Shown here piece by piece: positions 38,207-48,375 of a stretch of 64,000 bases of DNA. Position numbers and translations under genes: made by a program. The notes below the pieces were generated by a model. It was not told the origin of the DNA, did not search any database, and was given only the letters and a program-made list of their open reading frames with translations. The stretch lies in the NCBI RefSeq assembly GCF_900086595.1, contig NZ_LT575472.1, positions 1,316,542 to 1,380,541 of the forward strand, written 5' to 3'. Each line of letters opens with the position of its first letter. The first letter of the stretch is position 1. The stretch comes from Clostridium nigeriense. Its GTDB lineage: Bacteria > Bacillota > Clostridia > Clostridiales > Clostridiaceae.

Positions 38207-41200
38207 ATGTTAAGAAAAAAATTATCAGCAGTGATTATTGTTGCAATAATGACTAATTTAGCTGCTACACCACTAAGTGTTCTAGCAGAAACTTTAACAA
38301 CTAACAATGTCATACAAGAAGATGTGAATCAATTAAAGGAAGCAAAAGTAACTAAAATTGATTTAACAAACAGTCAATATAAGGATAAATATAATGATGT
38401 GTTTAAAATTAATAATGAAAAAATAGCTTCAATATCAAATAATGGTGGTCAATATGCAAGTTCAAGTATAGATAGAGCTATTGATGGAAATTTAAATACC
38501 CATTGGGAAACTGGAAAGGAAAATACAAATAATTTTACTAATGAAGTTGAATTTAAATTTACAGAAGAGATAACTATAGACAAAATATTATATTTGGCTA
38601 GAAGAGATGCAAGTGGAAAAGGCTTTGCAAAGGAATTTGAAATCTATAGTTCATTAACAGATAATGAAGATGACTTTAAACTAATATCAGATGGTAGTTA
38701 TAATGGTTCAACTTTAGATACAATAGAAATAAAATTTAATCCAACAAAGTTTAAAAGATTAAAATTTAAATTTAAGAATGCATATAATAATTGGGCATCA
38801 GCTGCAGAATTCATGTTTTATAAAGAAGACTCAATTCTAGATAAGGTTAAAAACCTGTTTAAAGATAATACTATGGCTGATGTTTCACAAGAGTTTAATA
38901 GTATAGATAAAGTGAATTTATTAGAACAAGAGTTTAAAAATCATCCTTTATATAATGATTATAAAGAGAACTTTGAAAATGCAAGAATTCTTTTGAATCA
39001 GGAATCAATAGTACCAACTGAAGCTCAGGTTTCAAAGTTTGATACATATTATTCAGATTATAGACAAGCATATGATGAAGTTTTCAAAATGAGTAATACT
39101 AATATAGACAATGTATATGCTAATGGAGGATATTTAAATTATTATTCAACAATATCAAATATGACAGATGGTAATTTAGATACTTACTGGGAAACTGGAA
39201 AGGGCACAACAGATAGCTTTAAAAATGAGTTAATATTTACATTAAAAGAGAATACAGTTTTAAATAGAATAGCATATAGATCTGCTTGGAATACAGTAGG
39301 CTTTGCCGAAAATTTTGAGATTTGGGCATCTAATACAACTAAGGGAGACACGTTCCAATTAGTGACAAGTGCTACAGCAAGTAAAACAGCAGATTTAGTA
39401 GAAATAAAGTTTAACCCAACAAGCTTTAAAAGAATTAAATTCATATTTAAGAACAATGGAACAGCGACAGCTTCAGAATTTATGTTCTATAAAGAAGATA
39501 AAGGGTCAGACCAAATGGCTAAATTATTTACAGATAGTACTTTAAGTAAAGTAAATGAAGAGTTTAATAGTTTAGATAAATTAAATAAACTTGAAGAAAG
39601 TGTTAAGACCCATCCATTGTATACTAAATTTAAAGAATCAATAGCTGATGCTAAAGCAATTGTTGAAAATAAAGAAGTTGAAACTACAACAGCAATTACA
39701 AGAAAAATAACTTACGGAGAAAATGATGAATATAATAAACTATATAAAGTATCAATGGATAATATAGAATCAATAACTAATAATGGAGGACATTATTGGA
39801 ATCAAGTAATTAATAATGCTATAGATGGAAAATTAGATACCTATTGGGAAACAAATACTGCAAATAATAATAACTTCAATAATGAGGTAGAAGTTACATT
39901 TAAAGAGCCAGTAAAAATTAACAGAGTAGTATATGCTCCAAGACAAAGTGATTTAAAAGGATTTGCGCAAGAATTTGAAATTTACGCATCAAGAACTAGT
40001 CAAGGAGATACGTATCAATTAGTGGCAGCAGGGACATCAAGTAAGGTTTCGGGATTAGTTGAAGCTAAGTTTAATGAAACAGAATTTAAGAGACTTAAGT
40101 TTAAGTTTAAAAAATCAGATCAAAACTGGGCAAGTTTAAGCGAAATAATATTCTATCAAAAGGATGAAGTATATGAAAAGGTAAATAATATATTTACTAA
40201 TGGTCTTATGAATGAATTAACAGAAAATGCAAATACATTAGAAAAAATACAAGCTTTAGAAAATGAATTAGTTAATTATCCATTAAAAGAAGATTATACT
40301 TCAAGAATAGAATTAGCTAAGAAGATTTTAGAAAATCCATCTAAATATCAAGAAGGAATTTTAACTGCTTCTCAAAGAGGAGATTCTAATAAAGAAGCAA
40401 GTCAGCATCAAATAGCAAGAACATCATATAATCTTGACACATTTGGTAAATATGTAACACCAGGTGAAATTATTAGTGTATATGTTGATGCAGATGAAAA
40501 GGGCGTTATGCCTAAATTAGTATTTGGACAACTTGCAAATGATAAAAATGGTTGGACTAGATTTTATGATCTAAAACCAGGTTTAAACACTATTATAGCT
40601 CCACAGTTTAATAATATGTCGCCAGCTGTAATATATGTTTATAATCCAGCATTACCAAGTGATCAAGCATATGCACCAAAGGTAAGACTCGAAGGGGGAA
40701 CAGCATTCCCAGTTTATTATCATGGTGTAACTGATCCAGCAGAATATGAGAAAGAATTAGAAGAATATAATAAAAAAATAAGCACAGATGATAATGATTT
40801 TGCAAATGGATTAAGAGATGATGTTTATTATAATGTTACAGAGTTAGTATCAGAAAACAACTTGATAACAACAAGTGCTGCTGGTGCGATTAAGGGAATA
40901 AAAGAAATGAAATCAGCAAATAAAACAGTAAAAGATACTATGGATGACTGGGAAAAAATGTGGTATGAGTTCCAAAAGTTTAGTGGATTTGTTGAAGGCG
41001 ATGAAGATCCAAGGAATGATTTATTTAATGTAAAATTTATCTCAAGGGTATTTACTAAAGGACCAACAGGTTGGTCAGATTGGGGATATACTGGATATAA
41101 TGGTGGAAATGCAACAAGAAGAGATACAGGTACTTTTAAGAATATAGTAAAACCATTTTCTATAGGTGATGATTGGCTATATTTCCATGAGTGGGGACAT

Positions 41201-44200
41201 AATATTAACAACTCATCAACAGAATATACTGAAGTTACAAATAATTTATATTCTGCACAATTGAGAAGGGTATTTGGAACAGGTGGCAAAGACGATCGTA
41301 TTGATTGGAACACTTTATACTCAAGATTCTCAGGAAATACTGTTTCATTAGGATTTTGGACTAGTTTAGGAATGATAAGCCAACCATTATATTATTACGG
41401 AACAGATACTTATGGAAAAGCATCTAGAATTGCTAGAACTAATCCAGATGGAATTTTAAATGGATTAACAAGCAACCAACAAAGATTGGTTATAACATAT
41501 TCTTTAGCTGTAGGATATGATTTAACAGATTTCTTTGATGGATGGGGATATTGCAAAGCTACAGATTTAATGAAGAGTAAAGTATCTAATTTACCAAAGC
41601 CTACTGTAAAACTTGAGTATATGAATACTTCAGGTATAGATTATAAAGGTGAAGGATTTACAGATGAAACTAATGTTAATATAAATAGTTTCTCAGCAAA
41701 TAGTGAATTAAAACAAAATACTATTACTTTCAGTGTAGATGAAAAAGATAAAAATGATATTATGGGTTATGAAATACTTAGAGATGGAGAAGTTGTAGGT
41801 TATACAGTAAGTAATTCATTTGTAGATAAAAATATAGATGTAAACAAGGATTATACTTATGAAATTGTAGCATATGCGAAGAACTTAACTACATCTAAGA
41901 AGGTAGCTATTTCATCTAAAACTCCTACTTTGATTTCAAATGAAAAAATTACTATAAAATTAAATGAAGAGTTTAATCCTTTAGAGTATGTCAATTCTTT
42001 TGATTATTTAGGAAATAATATAGAAGATATTAAGGTTACGAATAATGTTGATACAACAAAGAAGGGAATTTATAATGCATCATATGAAGTAGTATCTAAT
42101 GGTATTAAAGTAGCTAAAAATTCAGTTGTAGAAGTTGTTAGTGATTATGATTATTTATCAGATAGTGATTGGACTTCTGCTAGTACTCAATATGATACTG
42201 TAAGAAAGAATAATGATTTGAAATTACTTGTAAATGGAAAAGTAAAGAGTTTTAACAAAGGCTTTGGAATTCATGCAAATGGAGAAATAGTTTATGATTT
42301 GTCAGGAAAAAACTATGATAAGTTTGAAGCTTTTGTTGGAGTTAGTAGATCAATATCAGCACAAAATAATTCAAGTATAATATTTAGTATATTAGCTGAT
42401 GGTAGTGAAATTTATAATAGTGGATTAATGAAATACGAAACACAAGCTAAATATGTAAGTGTAGATATTAAGGGTGTAAAAGAATTAAAGATAGTTATCA
42501 ATGATGGTGGAAATGGAATATCATCAGATCATGGTGTTATTGGAAATCCAATACTTACAAATAATAATGTAAAACCAATATTAGAAGTTGGAAAAGATGA
42601 AAGCATAGAACTAAGAAGCGAATATAACTTAATGGATTCAGTTGAAGCAACTGATATTGAAGATGGTATTTTAACTGATTCGGTTGCAGTAAATGATAAT
42701 GGATTTAATACAAATAAAACTGGAGAATACACAATTGAGTATTCAGTAAAAGATAGTGATGGAAATATAACAAATGCATCTAAGAAAGTTTTAGTTTATA
42801 GCGAGAAAAAATATTTATCTGATACAGATTGGATATCAGCTAGAACTGATTATGGTTCAGTAAGAAAGGATAAAGCTTCTGTAAATTCTAATATTAAGTT
42901 ACTACTAAATGGTGAAGTTAAAGAGTTTACAAAAGGAATAGGAACTCATGCAAATTCAGAAATAGTATATAATTTAGAAGGCAAAAACTATGAGTATTTC
43001 GAAACTTATGTTGGAGTAGATAGAAATATTCAAGAACAAAATAATTCAAGTATTATATTTAAAATTTATGCTGATGGAGTAGAGGTTTATAATAGTGGAT
43101 TAATGAAGTACAATACAGAAGCTAATTTTGTAAGAATACCAGTTAATGGAGTAAAAGAGTTAAAATTAGTAGTTGATAATGCAGGTAATGGTAATTCATC
43201 AGATCATGCTGATTTTGGCGATGCTAAATTTTTAATAACAAACTCTATACCTAAATTAACTATACCAGAGTCAATATCAACAACTTTAGGACATCCTATT
43301 GACATTAATCAAGAATATAGTGCGAGTGATATAGAAGATGGAAATTTAACTGACAATGTTAAAGTTGAAGGCAGTGTTAACTTTGATAAAACAGGTAAAT
43401 ATGAAATAACATATACAGTAGTAGATAGTGATGGAAATAAAGTTGTAAAGACTAGAACAATAGCAGTTGTTGATATGAATGATTATAATTATTTAACTGA
43501 TTTAAATTGGAAATCTGTTAGCTATAGTTATACAACTCCAGTAAAGGATAGCGCTATAAGTGGTGGAGCAATTAAGTTAACAAATGAGGATGGAAGAGAA
43601 GCTACTTTTAACAGAGGTATTGGTTCTCATGCTACATCAACAATAACTTATGATTTAAGTAGTGAAAATTATTCATACTTTACGTCCTATATAGGTGTAA
43701 ATAGAAATATGTATAATAGTATAGCTTCTATTGAATTCCAAGTATATGTTGATGGGGTATTAAAATATACAAGTGGATTAATGACATCTAAAATGCCAAT
43801 GAAATTTGTACAAGTAGATATTAATGATGCAAAAGAATTAAAGCTAGTTGTAACTGATGGTGGAAATGGAATAGGATCAGACCATGGAGCTTGGGGAGAT
43901 ACTAAATTACACTATGCAAAGGAAAATGGAGCATCAATAAATAGAATAGAATTAAATGAATTAATTAAAACTGTAAGTGAATTAGATTCAAAAATATATA
44001 CTGAAGATAGCTTTAATAATTTAACTTTAGTTTTAAAAGATGTTAATACTAATCTAGCAGATGGATATAATCAAGAAGAAATTGATAAGTTATATAATAA
44101 CTTAAAACAAGCTTATGATGCTTTAGTTAAAGCAACTGATTTTTCAGCACTTAAGGAAGTAATATCTAAAAATAGTAATTTAAATGAATTGCATTATTAT

Positions 44201-44533
44201 AAAGATGCAATTACTGCTCATAAAGCTCTAGTAGAAGAAGCTAAGAAAGTTTTAGCTAATGAAAATGCTACTCAAGAAGAAATTGATAAAATAGTAGCAA
44301 AAATAAATGAATCATCTAAAAAGTTAGTAGTTAGAGAAAATAAAATAGAGCTTGAAAAGAAAATAAAAGAAGCTAAAGAAATTAAAAATGATAATTATCA
44401 AAAGATAAGATGGGATAATTTCCTTTGGGGCATAGATTATGCAGAAGGAATATATAAGAATATCGATGCAACTGATGCAAATATTAGTTCAGCATTGTTT
44501 ACACTTGAATACATGAAGGGCGAGTTAAAGTAA
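38207..44533 (+). CDS. secreted M60 (enhancin-type) mucin-degrading metallopeptidase with multiple carbohydrate-binding modules
   Basis: This is a secreted zinc peptidase for host glycoproteins, close in layout to clostridial ZmpA/B/C-type enzymes. The 2108 residues comprise a signal peptide (1-29), three related CBM32/F5-8-like modules (about 58-210, 281-430, 503-655) each with DGxLDTxWET, and an M60 domain (about 717-1140). The zinc motif HEWGH is at 994-998 with the third ligand E1009 in TEVTNN. A fibronectin-like part, three NPCBM modules (about 1314-1450, 1535-1675, 1761-1904) alternating with Ig-like DIEDG repeats, and C-terminal FIVAR helices follow. No LPXTG is present. It is controlled by the c-di-GMP leader. 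The start follows AGAAGGTGGG. Confidence 0.93.
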   Translation: MLRKKLSAVIIVAIMTNLAATPLSVLAETLTTNNVIQEDVNQLKEAKVTKIDLTNSQYKDKYNDVFKINNEKIASISNNGGQYASSSIDRAIDGNLNTHWETGKENTNNFTNEVEFKFTEEITIDKILYLARRDASGKGFAKEFEIYSSLTDNEDDFKLISDGSYNGSTLDTIEIKFNPTKFKRLKFKFKNAYNNWASAAEFMFYKEDSILDKVKNLFKDNTMADVSQEFNSIDKVNLLEQEFKNHPLYNDYKENFENARILLNQESIVPTEAQVSKFDTYYSDYRQAYDEVFKMSNTNIDNVYANGGYLNYYSTISNMTDGNLDTYWETGKGTTDSFKNELIFTLKENTVLNRIAYRSAWNTVGFAENFEIWASNTTKGDTFQLVTSATASKTADLVEIKFNPTSFKRIKFIFKNNGTATASEFMFYKEDKGSDQMAKLFTDSTLSKVNEEFNSLDKLNKLEESVKTHPLYTKFKESIADAKAIVENKEVETTTAITRKITYGENDEYNKLYKVSMDNIESITNNGGHYWNQVINNAIDGKLDTYWETNTANNNNFNNEVEVTFKEPVKINRVVYAPRQSDLKGFAQEFEIYASRTSQGDTYQLVAAGTSSKVSGLVEAKFNETEFKRLKFKFKKSDQNWASLSEIIFYQKDEVYEKVNNIFTNGLMNELTENANTLEKIQALENELVNYPLKEDYTSRIELAKKILENPSKYQEGILTASQRGDSNKEASQHQIARTSYNLDTFGKYVTPGEIISVYVDADEKGVMPKLVFGQLANDKNGWTRFYDLKPGLNTIIAPQFNNMSPAVIYVYNPALPSDQAYAPKVRLEGGTAFPVYYHGVTDPAEYEKELEEYNKKISTDDNDFANGLRDDVYYNVTELVSENNLITTSAAGAIKGIKEMKSANKTVKDTMDDWEKMWYEFQKFSGFVEGDEDPRNDLFNVKFISRVFTKGPTGWSDWGYTGYNGGNATRRDTGTFKNIVKPFSIGDDWLYFHEWGHNINNSSTEYTEVTNNLYSAQLRRVFGTGGKDDRIDWNTLYSRFSGNTVSLGFWTSLGMISQPLYYYGTDTYGKASRIARTNPDGILNGLTSNQQRLVITYSLAVGYDLTDFFDGWGYCKATDLMKSKVSNLPKPTVKLEYMNTSGIDYKGEGFTDETNVNINSFSANSELKQNTITFSVDEKDKNDIMGYEILRDGEVVGYTVSNSFVDKNIDVNKDYTYEIVAYAKNLTTSKKVAISSKTPTLISNEKITIKLNEEFNPLEYVNSFDYLGNNIEDIKVTNNVDTTKKGIYNASYEVVSNGIKVAKNSVVEVVSDYDYLSDSDWTSASTQYDTVRKNNDLKLLVNGKVKSFNKGFGIHANGEIVYDLSGKNYDKFEAFVGVSRSISAQNNSSIIFSILADGSEIYNSGLMKYETQAKYVSVDIKGVKELKIVINDGGNGISSDHGVIGNPILTNNNVKPILEVGKDESIELRSEYNLMDSVEATDIEDGILTDSVAVNDNGFNTNKTGEYTIEYSVKDSDGNITNASKKVLVYSEKKYLSDTDWISARTDYGSVRKDKASVNSNIKLLLNGEVKEFTKGIGTHANSEIVYNLEGKNYEYFETYVGVDRNIQEQNNSSIIFKIYADGVEVYNSGLMKYNTEANFVRIPVNGVKELKLVVDNAGNGNSSDHADFGDAKFLITNSIPKLTIPESISTTLGHPIDINQEYSASDIEDGNLTDNVKVEGSVNFDKTGKYEITYTVVDSDGNKVVKTRTIAVVDMNDYNYLTDLNWKSVSYSYTTPVKDSAISGGAIKLTNEDGREATFNRGIGSHATSTITYDLSSENYSYFTSYIGVNRNMYNSIASIEFQVYVDGVLKYTSGLMTSKMPMKFVQVDINDAKELKLVVTDGGNGIGSDHGAWGDTKLHYAKENGASINRIELNELIKTVSELDSKIYTEDSFNNLTLVLKDVNTNLADGYNQEEIDKLYNNLKQAYDALVKATDFSALKEVISKNSNLNELHYYKDAITAHKALVEEAKKVLANENATQEEIDKIVAKINESSKKLVVRENKIELEKKIKEAKEIKNDNYQKIRWDNFLWGIDYAEGIYKNIDATDANISSALFTLEYMKGELK

Positions 44534-44537
44534 ATAT

Positions 44538-44592
44538 AAAAAATAAATCAGTAGTTAGCTTTTATAAGGGCTAACTACTGATTTATTTTTAA
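44538..44592 (+). terminator. Rho-independent terminator of the M60 gene
   Basis: Long perfect arms AAAATAAATCAGTAGTTAGC and GCTAACTACTGATTTATTTT around a TTTTATAAGG loop. Confidence 0.92.
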
Positions 44593-44828
44593 TTAAGAAT
44601 TATGACTTAAAAAGAAAAAATTAAAAGCAATAGAAATTATTGATGAACTTTTAGAACTAGTTGATTTAAAAGAAGTTAAAATAAGAAAATGAGAAAAAAA
44701 GAAATGCTTTGTGTTAATAAAAAATATTTTTAGCTATGTATGCACAAAAGAAGGGTATTTTTTATATTATGTAATATAAGATTTCACTGACTATATCTAA
44801 ATTAGATGATAATGGAGGAAATGTTATT

Positions 44829-45599
44829 ATGAATAATAACAAAATATGTACAAATGATAATGTAAATTTAGTAGACCCTTGTGCAACTGTTGAAACTTTA
44901 CCTCAATCTTTAACTGAACAAATTGCTGTAACTCCTACTGTTATTGCAGCTGGACCAGTATTTGTTAAGATTCCAGTTGTATTAGCAGAATTAAATATAA
45001 CTATTCCTGTTGAAGCGACTATCACATTAGATCAAGAAGCTATTGAAATAAAAAGAATTAGAAAAAATGTATTTTTAAATCAATCTCGTATTATTCCATT
45101 TTCTCAAGATGCTAGACCTGGAACAGGAATATTATTTATAGCTGGTTTTATAAGAAAAAATATTGAATATGCAACTCAAACTTGTAGCACAGCTGGAACT
45201 GCAAATGTATGTGGAGATATAAGACAATGTACAGTTGAAGTACCTTTCAATTTTACAACAAGAATTACTTTCATTAGACCTCCGGTTTTTGCTGAAAATA
45301 CTACTCCAACTGAGTTAGAATTCTTTACAGATAAACTTCAAGGCTGTGATACTTGTGCAGATAGAGTTATTGGACGTAATCCTTGCGATAGGAGTTCTCG
45401 ATTCACAGAAATCTTTAATGAAAAACCATTTACTGAATTAGAAAGGGCAGATATCGTTGAAGTAGATATTAACACAAATCCAATTATAAGCTGCACAACT
45501 CCAACAGAACAAAGATTTACTATGCTTACTGAAAAAGTGGTAGTTAATTTAACATTGAAAGTATTACAAAAACAACAAGTAAATATTACAGCACTATAA
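44829..45599 (+). CDS. CsxC-like exosporium/spore-surface protein, copy 1
   Basis: A 256-residue protein without signal peptide. The core reads VVLAELNITIPVEATITLDQ, then FIRKNIEYAT, TVEVPFNFTTRI and a C-terminal TEKVVVNLTLKVLQKQQV. These beta-strand repeats resemble the SPOCS/DUF3794-related CsxC proteins of clostridial exosporium. That name is by resemblance and moderate in certainty. It has Cys residues in GCDTCADRVIGRNPCDRS (about 175-193) suited to disulfide cross-linking. The start follows AATGGAGGAAATGTT. The paralogue at 45798 is the same length with about three quarters identical residues. Confidence 0.65.
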   Translation: MNNNKICTNDNVNLVDPCATVETLPQSLTEQIAVTPTVIAAGPVFVKIPVVLAELNITIPVEATITLDQEAIEIKRIRKNVFLNQSRIIPFSQDARPGTGILFIAGFIRKNIEYATQTCSTAGTANVCGDIRQCTVEVPFNFTTRITFIRPPVFAENTTPTELEFFTDKLQGCDTCADRVIGRNPCDRSSRFTEIFNEKPFTELERADIVEVDINTNPIISCTTPTEQRFTMLTEKVVVNLTLKVLQKQQVNITAL

Positions 45600-45659
45600 G
45601 TATGAAAATATAGTAAATATTAAATTTGATTGAAAATTAATAGTATTAAATAATATGTT

Positions 45660-45703
45660 ACAGACCTAAAGTTTACTAAAAAGCTTTAGGTCTGTTTTTA
45701 TTT
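45660..45703 (+). terminator. terminator of CsxC-like copy 1
   Basis: ACAGACCTAAA (45660-45670) and TTTAGGTCTGT (45685-45695) then TTTTATTT. The same stem sequence recurs after copy 2. Confidence 0.9.
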
Positions 45704-45797
45704 ATTAGTGTACAAAAAAGGTGAAAATTGTATATTATACATTAAATAGATTAAACTAGTCATATTTTAATAAGATAAAGAGGGAGGAAACCTTATA

Positions 45798-46568
45798 ATG
45801 AATGATGATAAAAAAAACACAAATGATTGTGACATTACAGCAGATCCTTGTGTAACTATTACCTCTCAAGTACAATCATTAACCAAACAAATTCCTGTAA
45901 TACCTAATGTCATTGAATGTGGACCTGTATATGTTAAGGTTCCAGTAGTATTAGCAGAATTAAATGTAACTATTCCTGTTGAAGCTACTATAACATTAGA
46001 TCAAGAAGCTATGGAAATTAAAAGAATTAAAAAAAATGTATTTTTAACTCAATCTCGTGTTATTCCATTTTCTCAAGATTGTAGACCTGACACTGGAATT
46101 TTATTTATAGCAGGTTTTATAAGAAAAAATATTGAATATGCAACTAAAACTTGTAGTATAACTGGAAGTCCAAATATTTGTGGAGATATAAGACATTGTA
46201 CTGTTGAAGTACCTTTTAACATTACAACAAGAATTAATTTCATAAGAGAACCTGTTTTTGATGAAAATACTACTCCAAGTGAATTAGAATTCTTTACAGA
46301 TAAACTTGAGGGGTGTGATGTTTGTTCAGACCCAGTTATTGGACAAAATCCTTGTGATAAAAGTTCTTTCTTTACAGAATTCTTTAATGAAAAACCATTT
46401 ACTGAATTAGTAAGAGCTGATATTACTGAAGTTGATATTCATACCAATCCAACTTCAAACTGCCAAACTCCTACTGAACAAGTTTTTACTAAATTCACAG
46501 AAAAAGTAGTACTAAATTTAACATTAAAAGTACTACAAAAACAGCAAATAAAAATAACAGCATTATAA
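45798..46568 (+). CDS. CsxC-like exosporium/spore-surface protein, copy 2
   Basis: Tandem paralogue of the gene at 44829, also 256 residues. It shares VVLAELNVTIPVEATITLDQ, RKNIEYATKTC and the C-terminal LNLTLKVLQKQQIKI. The Cys cluster GCDVCSDPVIGQNPCDKS is kept. It has its own ribosome site (AGAGGGAGGAAACC) and a copy of the same terminator stem, so the duplication unit was gene plus terminator. The function is probably structural in the spore coat or exosporium (inference). Confidence 0.65.
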   Translation: MNDDKKNTNDCDITADPCVTITSQVQSLTKQIPVIPNVIECGPVYVKVPVVLAELNVTIPVEATITLDQEAMEIKRIKKNVFLTQSRVIPFSQDCRPDTGILFIAGFIRKNIEYATKTCSITGSPNICGDIRHCTVEVPFNITTRINFIREPVFDENTTPSELEFFTDKLEGCDVCSDPVIGQNPCDKSSFFTEFFNEKPFTELVRADITEVDIHTNPTSNCQTPTEQVFTKFTEKVVLNLTLKVLQKQQIKITAL

Positions 46569-46619
46569 TTATTAAATAAATCTAAATCTAATAATTTTAA
46601 TATTATTTAATAATATAAA

Positions 46620-46662
46620 ACAGACCTAAAACTCAATAGGGAGGTTTTAGGTCTGTTTTTAA
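46620..46662 (+). terminator. terminator of CsxC-like copy 2
   Basis: ACAGACCTAAAA and TTTTAGGTCTGT arms then TTTTAAG. The stem is nearly identical to that at 45660. Confidence 0.9.
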
Positions 46663-46701
46663 GATAATATAAATATTAAATTCTTAAGTGGAGGAGAGAT
46701 T

Positions 46702-47865
46702 ATGGAAAGATACTATTCCAACCCCAATTATAACCAACTTAAGATAAGACAGTATGAAGAATATATTAGAAGGCAGAATTATTATTATATATATATGAAA
46801 ATTCATTATGAGAAATATATTAAAAATCAAAGTAGTCAATATATAAATATGAAAAGATATTATGAAGAATATATTAAAAGGCAAAATAATCAATATATAA
46901 ATATGAGAAAATATTATGAGGAATATATTAAAAAACAAAGTAGATATTATTTATATCTAAAAAAATATTATGAAGAAAATAATGTGAAAAATAAGGATAG
47001 TTTTGAGAATAAAATAAAAGAAGATAAAATAAATACTCAAGAGGATAAATTAATTAATTCTTTAAATAACGTAAGTATAGAAGATAATCAAATAAAAGAC
47101 AACCTTCCAGATAATCATATTAATGACTTTTTTGAAAATGATATTGTAGTAAATAATTCAAAAGTTAAGGAAGATAAAAAAGAGAAATGTGAATACTTAA
47201 ATAATAGTAATAATAGTAATAATACTAGTATTGAGGAAGCAGGTCAATATGATTATTTAATAAATAAAAGTTCTACTAGTAGTAAGGATTCAAAGAAAGA
47301 AGAATTCTTAGAAGATTATAATATTTTATTTGCTAATTTTCCAGTTATATTGGCAGAGGTAAGTATAGAAGTGCCTGTGGAAGATACTATTACCTTAGAA
47401 CAAGAAGTTATAGAAATTAAAGAGATTAAAAAAAATTTATTTTTAACTAAATATAATCTTATTCCTTTTTCCGCAAGTATTATAGAACCTAATTCAGGAG
47501 TATTATTTATAGAAGGTTTTATAAGAAAGAATATTGAATATGCAGTTCCAATTTATAATGATGGAGAAAAGATAAATAGGAATGGAAATGTAAAACAGTG
47601 TATTGTTGAAATTCCTTTTAAAGTTACTACTAGAGTTAACTTTCTTAAACAACCAATTTTTAATGAAAACATTAATGAAAAGCCTTATGTTGAAATAGTA
47701 AAAGTAACATTTATTCAAATTGGTATTAATAAAAATCTAATTTTAAGCAAAGAAGCTAACTCAGAAAAAATTTTAACTGAGATGACTGAAAAAACAATTT
47801 TAAATGTAGTACTAAAGGTATTGCAAAAACAACAAGTAAAAGTAGCTATAGAAAATAAAAAGTAG
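46702..47865 (+). CDS. CsxC-like protein with N-terminal Tyr-rich 18-residue repeats
   Basis: A 387-residue relative of the two preceding proteins, built from three parts. Residues 19-90 are four tandem 18-residue units (EEYIKRQNNQYINMRKYY type) very rich in Tyr, Lys and Asn. Residues 91-215 are a hydrophilic, Asn/Ser/Lys-rich linker. Residues 216-387 form a CsxC-like domain (FPVILAEVSIEVPVEDTITL, FIRKNIEYA, VVLKVLQKQQVKV). The Cys-rich insert of the paralogues is absent. Tyr-rich repeats suggest cross-linking or assembly in the spore surface (inference). The start follows TGGAGGAGAGATT. Confidence 0.65.
   Translation: MERYYSNPNYNQLKIRQYEEYIRRQNYYYIYMKIHYEKYIKNQSSQYINMKRYYEEYIKRQNNQYINMRKYYEEYIKKQSRYYLYLKKYYEENNVKNKDSFENKIKEDKINTQEDKLINSLNNVSIEDNQIKDNLPDNHINDFFENDIVVNNSKVKEDKKEKCEYLNNSNNSNNTSIEEAGQYDYLINKSSTSSKDSKKEEFLEDYNILFANFPVILAEVSIEVPVEDTITLEQEVIEIKEIKKNLFLTKYNLIPFSASIIEPNSGVLFIEGFIRKNIEYAVPIYNDGEKINRNGNVKQCIVEIPFKVTTRVNFLKQPIFNENINEKPYVEIVKVTFIQIGINKNLILSKEANSEKILTEMTEKTILNVVLKVLQKQQVKVAIENKK
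46756..46971 (+). repeat. four 54-bp tandem repeats encoding Tyr-rich units
   Basis: The units begin at 46756, 46810, 46864 and 46918, each encoding an 18-residue motif (E-[EK]-Y-I-[KR]...Q...Y). A degenerate half unit precedes them. Confidence 0.85.
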
Positions 47866-47897
47866 ATAAATTGTAAAAAATTTATCTGCTTTTTTTG
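47861..47897 (+). terminator. terminator overlapping the stop of the third CsxC-like gene
   Basis: AGTAGATAAATT (47861-47872) and AATTTATCTGCT (47879-47890, one mismatch) then TTTTTTTG. The stem includes the TAG stop codon. Confidence 0.75.
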
Positions 47898-48021
47898 TAA
47901 ACTTAATTTTAAAAGTAAAGAGCAAATTTGAGTTTGAAATTATTTCCATATAAGTATATTATAAAGGTATAGTTGTAGTGAGAAGAAGAATGAAATAATA
48001 AAATATATAGGAGGGCCTATT

Positions 48022-48324
48022 ATGATATTGGTAAACTGTCCGTGGATGCAAAAAGATATAATAGATGTTATTGAAGCCGTACAATATAAGGGAGGAAATG
48101 TTTTTAAGCATATAAAAACTGAAGGCATTAGAATTTTTTTTGATTCCCAAATATCAGCAGAAGAAAAGGATATAAGAAAATCTATGATTGTTGAAAATAC
48201 ACTTATAATGGAAGCTATAAAAAATATTCCTAGAATTGATACCTTAGCTATTAATATTGTTCCAGTAATAAACGGTAGTGTGGTAGAAGGATATAAATAT
48301 ACAGTAGGTGGATATAAAGAATAA
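48022..48324 (+). CDS. small hypothetical protein
   Basis: A 100-residue soluble protein behind TAGGAGGGCCTATT. It has no recognised family. The sequence alternates beta-like segments (MILVNCPWM, GIRIFFDSQI, DTLAINIVPVI) with a central acidic helix. It may be co-transcribed with the DUF1919 gene 51 bp downstream. Confidence 0.6.
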   Translation: MILVNCPWMQKDIIDVIEAVQYKGGNVFKHIKTEGIRIFFDSQISAEEKDIRKSMIVENTLIMEAIKNIPRIDTLAINIVPVINGSVVEGYKYTVGGYKE

Positions 48325-48375
48325 GATTGGTGTACAAGTCAGTATACTGGATATTAAAAAGGGATGTGTTTTTAG

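Noticed and set aside
40828..41313. 161-codon minus-strand frame inside the M60 gene
   Set aside because: It is a shadow of the M60 coding frame; the plus-strand frame carries the catalytic HEWGH motif and repeats.
46756..46971. 54-bp tandem units considered as a CRISPR or origin iteron set
   Set aside because: The units abut without spacers and keep an open 18-codon frame, so they are protein repeats.
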